The notes under the pieces are model-generated. The model was not told where the DNA came from and searched no databases. It worked only from the letters and a program-made list of their open reading frames with translations. A DNA stretch of 11,172 nucleotides, from positions 1-11,172 of the forward strand of contig CALRCI010000010.1 of assembly GCA_943354525.1 (NCBI GenBank), written 5' to 3'. This DNA comes from Candidatus Nomurabacteria bacterium. GTDB lineage: Bacteria; Patescibacteriota; Minisyncoccia; Phycocordibacterales; UBA9973. This document shows positions 1 to 5,365 of this stretch, in pieces (position 1 is the first letter of the stretch; each line of letters begins with the position of its first letter). Made by a program: the position numbers and the translations under genes.

Positions 1-1139
1 TTCTGGAGAATACGCATACCGATTTCGATGTGCGTGCCCTGAACTTCGTGGTCGAGGGCTTTACCGATGTCGTGGACGAGGGCGCCAGCCTTCGCAACCT
101 GCACGTCAGCACCGAGTTCTTCGGCGAGCATGCCGGCGATGTGCGCCATTTCGATAGAGTGTTGGAGCACGTTCTGTCCGTAACTCGTACGGAAGTAGAG
201 GCGGCCGACGATGGCGATGATGCGGGGGTCAAAGTTGAAGATGCCGCATTCGTAGACTGCTTCTTCACCTTTTTGTTTGATGATTTTGTTGATATCTTCC
301 TTTGCCTTCTCTATCATTTCCTCGATCTTTGCCGGCTGAATGCGTCCGTCGAGAATGAGATTTTCGAGGGCGAGGCGGGCGACTTGGCGGCGGACGGGAT
401 CAAATGATGAGATGATAATCGTGCCTGGCGTATCATCGACGATGAGCTCAACTCCGGATGCACGTTCAAATGCACGGATATTGCGGCCTTCCTTGCCGAT
501 AATCTTGCCTTTGATGTCATCAGATGGAATCACGACTGAGGTCGTCATCATTTCTGATGCAGTTGAAGAGGCGAGACGCTGGATCGACGTCGAGAGAATA
601 TCTTTCGCACGGCGATCGAGACGGTCTTCAGCATTCTGTTCGAGTTTTTGCATGCGGACGAGGAAATCTTCTTCGTATTTGCTCTCGATCTGCTTCATGA
701 GCGCGTCTTTCGCATCATCCATGTGCATCCCGGAGATTTTCTCGAGCTCTTTTTGTTTTTCTTCGTCGGCTGCGTCAACGCGCTCCTTGATCTTCTTGAT
801 TTCTTCGACTTTGAGCTTGATGTTCTCGACTTCTTTGTCGATTTCGACTTGGCGAGCGTCGAGAAGTTCCTCCTTTTTGATCAGGCGCTTCTCAGTCTCT
901 TTCCATTCGACTTCTTTTTTCTTTTCTTCTTCGCGGACTGATTCTTCTTTTTCTTCAGTCTTCTTCTTCGCATCGTCGACGATCTTCTGCGCTTCTTCCT
1001 TTGCCCCGACCATCATTTGCTTGATGTCGATTTCAATCGATCGGCGTTGGCCGAGCGCGATAATGAGTCGCAGGTAGTAGCCGACTGCCACGCCGAGAAG
1101 CGAGCCGACGGCGGCAAGTATCAATGTTGTTAATGTCAT
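1..1139 (-). CDS. rny: Ribonuclease Y, 3' end cut by window edge
   Basis: RNase Y is a membrane-anchored endoribonuclease that starts mRNA decay. I read 379 codons from ATG at 1139 to the window edge with no stop; the family is usually about 510-520 residues, so roughly the last quarter lies outside. Visible parts in order: an N-terminal membrane segment (about residues 3-29), a long charged coiled coil (about 40-180), a KH domain with the loop GKIIGKEGRN (211-220), and the start of the HD domain. The HD domain has H327 in VLQHSIE, the metal-binding pair H356-D357 in LVHDIGKALDHE, and THIEIG at 369-374. All metal-site residues visible so far are intact. No convincing Shine-Dalgarno or promoter is visible upstream. 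Identification is very secure from architecture and motifs; only the C-terminus is unseen. Confidence 0.97.
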   Translation of the reverse strand, partial: MTLTTLILAAVGSLLGVAVGYYLRLIIALGQRRSIEIDIKQMMVGAKEEAQKIVDDAKKKTEEKEESVREEEKKKEVEWKETEKRLIKKEELLDARQVEIDKEVENIKLKVEEIKKIKERVDAADEEKQKELEKISGMHMDDAKDALMKQIESKYEEDFLVRMQKLEQNAEDRLDRRAKDILSTSIQRLASSTASEMMTTSVVIPSDDIKGKIIGKEGRNIRAFERASGVELIVDDTPGTIIISSFDPVRRQVARLALENLILDGRIQPAKIEEMIEKAKEDINKIIKQKGEEAVYECGIFNFDPRIIAIVGRLYFRTSYGQNVLQHSIEMAHIAGMLAEELGADVQVAKAGALVHDIGKALDHEVQGTHIEIGMRILQ

Positions 1140-1390
1140 GGTATCTGTTGCCTAGAAGATCCGTGAACCAAGGAGAATTCCCGACTCGGCTGTGCGAGCG
1201 TGTGAGAAAGCGAAAACCTTTGGAAACTTGGGTGAAATGGGGGAGTTCATCATCGGGTTAATGGATCTGTAGGCGAATCTAAACTATTAAATGTCGATAG
1301 GCTCATAGTACTAGAAATCTGAAAAACTGTCGAGGTGACCCCAGAGGTCGGACCTATGGGGTAAGCGGTACGTCCAAGAAGGTATTGGGG
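1140..1390. other. Non-coding gap between rny and the GlcG-like gene
   Basis: About 250 bases between the divergent rny and GlcG-like genes, in which I recognise no gene. It lacks a good coding frame with a start and a ribosome site. I could not match it to RNase P RNA, SRP RNA, tmRNA, 6S RNA or a tRNA. It contains one clear palindrome at 1338-1362. A structured small RNA cannot be excluded by eye. Confidence 0.5.
1338..1362. repeat. Imperfect palindrome with AGGTCGGACCT core
   Basis: The two 12-base arms pair around G1350 with a single G/A mismatch: outer ACCCCA/TGGGGT and inner AGGTC/GACCT. The inner core 1345-1355 is a perfect odd-centred palindrome. It lies about 30 bases upstream of the -35 box at 1391. 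It could be an operator for that promoter or one copy of the dispersed AGG...CCT palindromes seen elsewhere in this window. Confidence 0.6.
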
Positions 1391-1419
1391 TTGACAAATA
1401 CATAATTTTCCTGTATAAG
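1391..1419 (+). promoter_or_regulatory. Sigma70-type promoter of the GlcG-like gene
   Basis: A perfect -35 box TTGACA (1391-1396), a 17-base AT-rich spacer and a -10 box TATAAG (1414-1419, 5 of 6 matches). The predicted transcription start is near 1426, about 32 bases before the ATG at 1458. Confidence 0.85.
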
Positions 1420-1434
1420 TGAGAAAAACAACTT

Positions 1435-1446
1435 TAACTAAAAACA
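1435..1446 (+). promoter_or_regulatory. A-rich leader motif TAACTAAAAACA
   Basis: A 12-base motif in the 5' leader, ending 11 bases before the start codon. The identical 12-mer occurs at 2801-2812 in the leader of the lipoprotein gene, ending 9 bases before its ATG. Neither leader has a Shine-Dalgarno sequence, so the motif may take part in translation initiation. That role is inference. Confidence 0.5.
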
Positions 1447-1457
1447 CATTTAAAACA

Positions 1458-2054
1458 ATGGAACTTATTTCAAAGGTTCATCCTGAGATGAACAACTTCT
1501 TCCTTCGCTTGGAAAGAGCGCTTCAGAATCTTCCCAATAATCCCAAACCCGAATGTAAAGGATTTTATCTGGCATTCTACGATGGTCAAACGGGGATTAC
1601 GACCTGTGAGCCACTCGGATTTATTCCTGAAGAAAAAAGGTTTAAGTATAATTATTTCGCACAAAAAAAATGCGCACAAACATTATACCTAAATAAGCGA
1701 CGCTCGAAAGCATTTGCAAAGGACAAACTTGAACAATACGCTGGGGGTATCCGGTGTGATTATGTTCCCGCAAACAAAGAAAATGTTGTTAAGGGGAAAA
1801 TTATCGATTGTGCTGGTGTATCAGGTCATGAATCTATGGTGGATGAAGCGATTGCAGCTTTGTTTATAATTGCACGTCGTATCAATATCATACATTCAGA
1901 CGGAAGCACCGGTTCCACTTTCATGGAAACTTCAATATTCGCGAATCATTTGCTAACCATGGCTAATGTTCAAAGAAACGGTATAGCTCCTGACAATCAC
2001 TGGATAACCATAATTGCTGAATTGATTGTTGAGCAAACCAAAGTTTCTGCATAA
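1458..2054 (+). CDS. GlcG/HbpS-like (DUF336-type) protein, tentative
   Basis: A 198-residue protein. The middle resembles the GlcG/HbpS fold family: FAQKKCAQTLY (67-77) fits the family's 'A-x-x-K-A-x-T-A' helix, GG at 96-97 fits the 'GGvP' turn, and GKIIDCAGVSGHESMVDEAI (113-132) fits 'GxiiGaiGVSG...qDexiA'. Family members include the heme-binding HbpS and the poorly understood GlcG. I see no classical heme motif, signal peptide or membrane segment, so it is probably cytosolic with unknown ligand. I chose ATG 1458 because an in-frame GTG at 1419 overlaps the -10 box. The gene is clearly more AT-rich than rny or clpP, has its own strong promoter, and ends in a hairpin it shares with the convergent clpP. 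This suggests an accessory or transferred gene. The coding call is strong; the family call is moderate and rests on motif spacing only. Confidence 0.8.
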   Translation: MELISKVHPEMNNFFLRLERALQNLPNNPKPECKGFYLAFYDGQTGITTCEPLGFIPEEKRFKYNYFAQKKCAQTLYLNKRRSKAFAKDKLEQYAGGIRCDYVPANKENVVKGKIIDCAGVSGHESMVDEAIAALFIIARRINIIHSDGSTGSTFMETSIFANHLLTMANVQRNGIAPDNHWITIIAELIVEQTKVSA

Positions 2055-2056
2055 AC

Positions 2057-2071
2057 AGGAGTCCGACTCCT
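2057..2071. repeat. Short palindrome AGGAGTCCGACTCCT
   Basis: A perfect odd-centred 7-bp palindrome starting 3 bases after the GlcG-like stop codon and 8 bases before the terminator. It has the same AGG...CCT shape as the palindromes at 1345, 4445, 4474, 7364 and 7393. Confidence 0.7.
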
Positions 2072-2079
2072 TACAATAC

Positions 2080-2112
2080 AAAACTCTCTTCGAAGTTCGA
2101 AGAGAGTTTTTT
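2080..2112 (+). terminator. Bidirectional rho-independent terminator
   Basis: A perfect inverted repeat (2080-2094 with 2096-2110), AAAACTCTCTTCGAA and its complement, followed on the plus strand by a run of T. It lies between the convergent GlcG-like gene and clpP. The minus strand also ends in TTTT, so it can serve both genes. Confidence 0.9.
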
Positions 2113-2122
2113 AATTCCAAAT

Positions 2123-2716
2123 TTACTTCGTTCCCGCTTTCGGCTTATTGATGATCTCATCAATGATGCCGTATTTTTTTGCTTCATCGGCAGTCATGTA
2201 ATAGTCGCGGTCAGAGTCTTTCTCGACTTCGGCGAACGGCTTGCCAGTATTTTTCGCGAGAATCTTGTTGAGATTTTCTTTCGTGCGGAGAATATGTTTC
2301 GCGACGATGGCGATATCAGATGCCTGACCTTCGGCGCCACCCATGACCTGGTGAATCATAACTTCAGAGTTTGGGAGACAGTAGCGTTTGCCTTTCGCGC
2401 CGGATGAGAGAAGCACTGCGGCTGCACTTGCTGCCATGCCGACACAAACTGTCGCAACGTCAGGCTTGATGTGATTCATCGTATCGTAAATTGCCATTGC
2501 AGCCGTGACGGAACCGCCGGGGGAGTTGATGTAGAGTTTGATTTCTTTCTTTGGATCTTCGTGTTCGAGGAAGATGAGCTGGGCGATGACGATGTTCGCC
2601 ATATAGTCGTCGATGGCGCCGCCGAGGAAGACGATACGTTCACGGAGGAGACGCGAATAAATGTCATATGCGCGCTCGCCGAATTGGGATTTCTCGATAA
2701 CGGTAGGGATTAACAT
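2123..2716 (-). CDS. clpP: ATP-dependent Clp protease proteolytic subunit
   Basis: ClpP is the serine protease that forms a double seven-fold barrel and degrades proteins fed to it by an AAA+ unfoldase such as ClpX or ClpC; neither is in this window. The 197-residue product matches the family length. The triad is complete: S97 in GMAAS, H122 in MIHQ and D171 in SDRDYY, with the same 25- and 49-residue spacings as in E. coli. The oligomerisation and substrate-groove stretch INSPGGSV (63-70) is intact. The frame extends upstream to 2800, but I chose ATG 2716 because MLIPTVIEKS is the normal ClpP N-terminus and the extension covers promoter elements. An extended -10 sits 6 bases upstream, so the mRNA may be leaderless. 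Trigger factor (tig) lies on the same strand upstream, separated by a divergent plus-strand gene. In many bacteria tig and clpP are direct neighbours, so that gene may be an insertion between them. Confidence 0.97.
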   Translation of the reverse strand: MLIPTVIEKSQFGERAYDIYSRLLRERIVFLGGAIDDYMANIVIAQLIFLEHEDPKKEIKLYINSPGGSVTAAMAIYDTMNHIKPDVATVCVGMAASAAAVLLSSGAKGKRYCLPNSEVMIHQVMGGAEGQASDIAIVAKHILRTKENLNKILAKNTGKPFAEVEKDSDRDYYMTADEAKKYGIIDEIINKPKAGTK

Positions 2717-2722
2717 GCAATA

Positions 2723-2731
2723 AATATAGCA
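2723..2731 (-). promoter_or_regulatory. Extended -10 promoter of clpP
   Basis: Reading the minus strand, TGCTATATT forms an extended -10 (TGn plus TATATT, 5 of 6 matches) with no good -35. Only 6 bases separate it from the clpP ATG, so transcription would begin at or next to the start codon. The proposed promoter is moderately convincing. Confidence 0.45.
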
Positions 2732-2752
2732 AAAATGGGCGATGTGGGCGAC

Positions 2753-2781
2753 TTGACAAAGAGTCATATTTCTGATACAAT
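2753..2781 (+). promoter_or_regulatory. Sigma70-type promoter of the lipoprotein gene
   Basis: A perfect TTGACA (2753-2758), a 17-base spacer and TACAAT (2776-2781, 5 of 6 matches). The spacing is the same as at 1391-1419. From the -10 to the ATG there are 40 bases here and 38 in the other copy. Confidence 0.85.
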
Positions 2782-2800
2782 ATACTTGAACAAAAAACAA

Positions 2801-2812
2801 TAACTAAAAACA
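2801..2812 (+). promoter_or_regulatory. A-rich leader motif TAACTAAAAACA, second copy
   Basis: Identical to 1435-1446, again within the leader and just upstream of the start codon, preceded in both cases by a similar GA-plus-A-run-CAA stretch. The two genes are otherwise unrelated in sequence. Confidence 0.5.
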
Positions 2813-2821
2813 ACTTCTGTC

Positions 2822-3253
2822 ATGAGAAACATTCTGATTATCCTCGTTATTTCCTCTTTTTCAATTTTTACCGCCTGTAAAGACAAATGCTTAGTAAAAC
2901 TGCAAGTGACGGCGACGTACACCACAGTAATGAACAACACTACAACGACTGTTAATTCGGTGACGTTACCATCATATTATGGTTTGATTACTTCCGTGAC
3001 CGCCAGTACTGACCAATACAATCAAACGTATTATTCCTGCAAAATTGTTTTCGTAACAGTGACGCAAGACCAGTATGGCGCTGTTAATTCATTTAGCCGG
3101 TTGAATTCGAATGGAACAGCATATATTTATGATAGTTCCAGCGGCGCAAATGCCATGATGTGGGTCAACAACCAGCATTGCAACGTAGTGACCGACCTCA
3201 CGATTGAATCTGATGGCACTATCAGTTGTGGTGGATTGAACTTAGTTCCGTAA
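2822..3253 (+). CDS. Small putative lipoprotein of unknown function
   Basis: A 143-residue protein I do not recognise. The N-terminus MRNILIILVISSFSIFTACK reads as a lipoprotein signal peptide: one Arg, a hydrophobic core (4-17) and a lipobox-like FTAC with Cys19 as the lipidated residue. The -3 Phe is atypical, so the lipobox is plausible but not ideal. The mature part is rich in Thr, Ser, Val, Asn and Tyr, typical of an extracellular beta-sheet protein. It carries four further cysteines (C23, C73, C120, C136) that could form disulfides. It has its own strong promoter, lies divergent to clpP, and ends at a hairpin shared with the convergent tig. Its base composition is more AT-rich than the flanking core genes, fitting a lineage-specific surface gene placed between clpP and tig. 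It is probably on the outer face of the membrane; its function is unknown. Confidence 0.8.
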   Translation: MRNILIILVISSFSIFTACKDKCLVKLQVTATYTTVMNNTTTTVNSVTLPSYYGLITSVTASTDQYNQTYYSCKIVFVTVTQDQYGAVNSFSRLNSNGTAYIYDSSSGANAMMWVNNQHCNVVTDLTIESDGTISCGGLNLVP

Positions 3254-3277
3254 ATTATTGCCGTATAAGAAACGGTG

Positions 3278-3310
3278 AAACTCCTCTCAAATAATTGAGA
3301 GGAGTTTTTT
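3278..3310 (+). terminator. Rho-independent terminator
   Basis: The stem AAACTCCTCTCAA (3278-3290) pairs perfectly with 3295-3307 around an ATAA loop, with a T-run to 3310. It follows the lipoprotein gene by 24 bases. On the minus strand the run after the stem is only TTT, so it serves tig less well. Confidence 0.9.
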
Positions 3311-3350
3311 ATTGTCTGTGGATAAAGTCCAAGAATGTCTTGGGGAAATT

Positions 3351-4391
3351 CTACTTAGAAAGTGATTCAAGAAAACTAAACACCGCTTCATTGGTCAGGA
3401 TTTGGATGACATATGCCGTCACGCGATTCTGATCAGCCTCTTTGTATTCGTCCATGAGCTTCGCAACTTCACGCGTGATATCTTCGTCTTTTGGAGTAAT
3501 TTTTTCTAGCTTCGAAATTTCAGCAAGTGCAAGTTCGAGGCGGACGCGTTTCTCGGCATCGGCGCGGAATTCTCCGCGGAGCACGTCTTCAGTTTTGCCG
3601 AGATGTTTCAGATAATCTTCGTAGGGAAGTCCCATACCGGTGATATCGCTCTTCATGCGATAGAGCATTTTGTCGAGTTCGGCTTCGATGAGGAGTTCAG
3701 GAATATCAGTTTTCGTACCGTCGAGAATTGCTTCCATGATCGCGAGACGGTGTTTCTCATGCGCGCCATTTTGGCGTTCGAGCTGCATGTTCTCACGGAC
3801 TTTCTTCTTGAAATCTTCGACAGTTTCGAAGTTGCCGACGGACTTTACGAATGCATCATCGAGTACGGGGAGCTCGGATTCTTCCGGGGCGATGCGTTTG
3901 CCTTCGGCGTCAGTCTTCGCTGGCACGCGTGATGCCCGGATGTCGTGAATGAATTTCTCCAAGTCTTCGTCAGTGACTTCTACTGCGGCACCAGCCTTCG
4001 TATCCTTCGCAATTTTTTTATAATCAGGGAGCGTGACGGTCGGGAAGAGGGCAGTCGTGATGGTGAATCCGAGCGGATTACCTTTCGCCACTTTTGTAAT
4101 ACCGATTGTTGGGCGGCCGATGGCGTCGATTTCGAGTTCAGCCAACATTTTCGGATAGTGTTCGCCGATAGCATGCTCGGCCATTTCTTCGAGAATGTGC
4201 ATTTCAGGGATTTTACTTTCGAGGATGTTCGCAGGGATGTGACCCTTGCGGAAACCCGGAAGCTCCATTTCTGCGCCGATGTGGCCCATGGCATGTTCGC
4301 GGTATGACTCGAAAAGTTCAGCCGGGATTTCACCGGTGATTTCGATCATTGATTTGTCCAACTTCTTCGTCTTCAAATTATATGTACTCAT
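3351..4391 (-). CDS. tig: Trigger factor lacking the PPIase domain
   Basis: Trigger factor is the ribosome-bound chaperone that shelters nascent chains. The 346-residue product has the ribosome-binding domain (about 1-130) with the signature GFRKGHIP (46-53), which docks at the tunnel exit. The C-terminal arm and chaperone region starts near LPVLDDAFVKSVG (174-186) and runs to the end. The FKBP-like PPIase domain normally found between them, about 90 residues, is absent. Only a short charged linker (about 152-173) joins the two parts without a frame break. This explains the length compared with about 430 residues in E. coli. PPIase-less trigger factors exist naturally, and the domain is dispensable for chaperone action. 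The start ATG at 4391 has no Shine-Dalgarno sequence and lies 9 bases after a -10 box, so the transcript may be nearly leaderless. Confidence 0.95.
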   Translation of the reverse strand: MSTYNLKTKKLDKSMIEITGEIPAELFESYREHAMGHIGAEMELPGFRKGHIPANILESKIPEMHILEEMAEHAIGEHYPKMLAELEIDAIGRPTIGITKVAKGNPLGFTITTALFPTVTLPDYKKIAKDTKAGAAVEVTDEDLEKFIHDIRASRVPAKTDAEGKRIAPEESELPVLDDAFVKSVGNFETVEDFKKKVRENMQLERQNGAHEKHRLAIMEAILDGTKTDIPELLIEAELDKMLYRMKSDITGMGLPYEDYLKHLGKTEDVLRGEFRADAEKRVRLELALAEISKLEKITPKDEDITREVAKLMDEYKEADQNRVTAYVIQILTNEAVFSFLESLSK

Positions 4392-4400
4392 AGTGAAGAC

Positions 4401-4429
4401 AGTCTATATGGGAGTGTCGTTTTTGTCAA
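4401..4429 (-). promoter_or_regulatory. Promoter of tig
   Basis: On the minus strand a perfect TTGACA (4429-4424), a 17-base spacer and TAGACT (4406-4401, 4 of 6 matches). The -10 ends only 9 bases before the ATG, leaving a leader of 0-3 bases. The -35 begins inside a run of seven T that follows the upstream hairpin. Confidence 0.7.
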
Positions 4430-4439
4430 AAAAAGAGTG

Positions 4440-4489
4440 AAACTAGGCCCGGCCTAGCAAATTCAGAACCGCTAGGCCGGGCCTGGTTT
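4440..4489 (-). terminator. GC-rich nested-palindrome hairpin after the small membrane gene
   Basis: Arms 4440-4458 and 4471-4489 pair over 19 positions with one T/G wobble around a 12-base loop. Each arm is itself a palindrome: AGGCCCGGCCT at 4445-4455 and AGGCCGGGCCT at 4474-4484. It can therefore fold as one long stem or two small ones. It begins 3 bases past the stop of the 51-residue gene and is followed on the minus strand by GTTT and then a T-run, so a terminator role fits. The T-run is offset by several bases, which is atypical. Confidence 0.65.
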
Positions 4490-4492
4490 ACG

Positions 4493-4648
4493 TTACTCTC
4501 CGTTTTCGAGTGCAGCTTCACGAGCGGCACGAAGGCGGGCGAGGTCGCTTCGCACGAAGAAGTAGGTCCCGATGAGGAGTATGAGAAGAACGACGATCAC
4601 TCCGATCATCGGTCCGCGGGCATCGAGTTGTGCGTTGTCGGGTTCCAT
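4493..4648 (-). CDS. 51-residue single-span membrane protein
   Basis: A short frame, ATG 4648 to TAA 4493, encoding MEPDNAQLDARG, then a strongly hydrophobic span MIGVIVVLLILLIGTYFFV (14-32), then a basic and amphipathic tail RSDLARLRAARE and an acidic end. By the positive-inside rule the C-terminus would be cytoplasmic. I do not recognise a family, and no catalytic residues are visible. Support for a real gene: the window's GC-type codon use is kept throughout, a membrane span is well formed, the stop is followed at once by a hairpin, and a TATACT -10 lies 40 bases upstream. It sits on the same strand between ppa and tig but is separated from both by hairpins, so it is probably its own transcript. 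A membrane anchor or adaptor role is only a guess. Confidence 0.75.
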   Translation of the reverse strand: MEPDNAQLDARGPMIGVIVVLLILLIGTYFFVRSDLARLRAAREAALENGE

Positions 4649-4688
4649 ATCTCTTGAGACGAATCTCAGTGTGCTCTCTTACTCACTC

Positions 4689-4718
4689 AGTATACAAAAC
4701 TCCTTTCCGAAATGGAAA
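4689..4718 (-). promoter_or_regulatory. Possible promoter of the small membrane gene
   Basis: On the minus strand TATACT (4694-4689, 5 of 6 matches) directly abuts the ppa terminator. The best -35, TTTCCA (4718-4713, 18-base spacer, 4 of 6 matches), lies inside the terminator stem. The -10 is convincing; the -35 is weak. Confidence 0.4.
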
Positions 4719-4727
4719 GGAGTTTTG
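4695..4727 (-). terminator. Terminator of ppa
   Basis: A perfect 14-bp stem (4695-4708 with 4714-4727) containing AAAACTCC and GGAGTTTT around a 5-base loop, 8 bases past the ppa stop. T-rich tails follow on both strands. No plus-strand gene runs into it, so ppa is its natural client. Confidence 0.85.
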
Positions 4728-4735
4728 TGTTTTGT

Positions 4736-5323
4736 TTAATCGAGCAGTTTCGGGGCATATTCTTTGTCGTATTTTTCTGCGCATTCTTTGATGACTTTGA
4801 TACCTTCGTCAGCTCCGTGAAAGGTCTCCACTTTGCCAGTACCGGGCTTTTTCAGCGCCTTGATATTTTCCCAGAAGTACTGTGTTTCCTTGATGAAATA
4901 TTCTCCAAGATCCTCAACGCTCTTGATATGGTCTGAGCGCCGATCATCCTTGAGCACGGCGATTATCTTGTCATCTACTTCGCCACCATCTATGAATTTC
5001 ATGACGCCGATAATGCGCAGTTCGACGAGAGATCCCGGTACGAGCGGTTCAGTGACGTTCACGATTTCGACATCGAGCGGGTCGCCATCGAAATCCCATG
5101 TCATCGGAATCGCTCCATAGGTAAACGGATATGCAAGCGATGAGTAGCCGACACGATCGAGTTTGAGCTGACCGCTCTCCGTGATGAGTTCGTATTTATT
5201 GATTGATCCCGCAGAAACTTCAACGATTGCGTTCACGATGCCGTTTGCTTCATCAGCAAATGGAGGAAGAACATGCAACAGATTGAGCATGTAGCGCGAT
5301 GGTTTGTGATTTATGTTTGCCAT
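4736..5323 (-). CDS. ppa: Inorganic pyrophosphatase, family I
   Basis: Ppa hydrolyses pyrophosphate to phosphate, pulling nucleic-acid and tRNA-charging reactions forward in the cytoplasm. The 195-residue protein carries the family I signature DGDPLD (79-84), whose aspartates bind the metals. D112 and D117 in IDGGEVDDK match the further metal-binding pair (D97 and D102 in E. coli). K43, R57 and Y69 align with the phosphate-binding Lys, Arg and Tyr. All key residues are present and the length is normal. ATG 5323 was chosen because the pyrophosphatase core starts soon after it. There is no Shine-Dalgarno; the spacer to nusA is only 42 AT-rich bases with repeated AAAGTT units. Since nusA lies just upstream on the same strand with no hairpin between, the two are likely one transcript ending at 4695-4727. 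Confidence 0.97.
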   Translation of the reverse strand: MANINHKPSRYMLNLLHVLPPFADEANGIVNAIVEVSAGSINKYELITESGQLKLDRVGYSSLAYPFTYGAIPMTWDFDGDPLDVEIVNVTEPLVPGSLVELRIIGVMKFIDGGEVDDKIIAVLKDDRRSDHIKSVEDLGEYFIKETQYFWENIKALKKPGTGKVETFHGADEGIKVIKECAEKYDKEYAPKLLD

Positions 5324-5365
5324 ATGAGTAGTGTAAAGTTAAAAGTTTAAAGTTGCAAGCTAAAA

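Noticed and set aside
340..1077. Long Ser-rich open frame on the plus strand opposite rny
   Set aside because: It is the antisense shadow of the RNase Y coiled coil and KH regions, rich in Ser/Phe from the complementary codons. The same holds for long plus-strand frames opposite nusA (5876-6385), tig (3945-4307) and the M23 gene (7905-8432).
1250..1447. A 65-residue open frame on the minus strand upstream of rny
   Set aside because: It runs antisense across the strong promoter and leader at 1391-1457, has no promoter or ribosome site of its own, and its composition is not protein-like.
1419..1457. GTG at 1419 as start of the GlcG-like protein
   Set aside because: It overlaps the -10 box TATAAG (1414-1419), so it would precede the transcription start. 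ATG 1458 follows the leader motif.
2717..2800. Longer N-terminus for ClpP
   Set aside because: The extra 28 residues have no ClpP similarity and overlap the divergent promoters. MLIPTVIEKS is the normal start.
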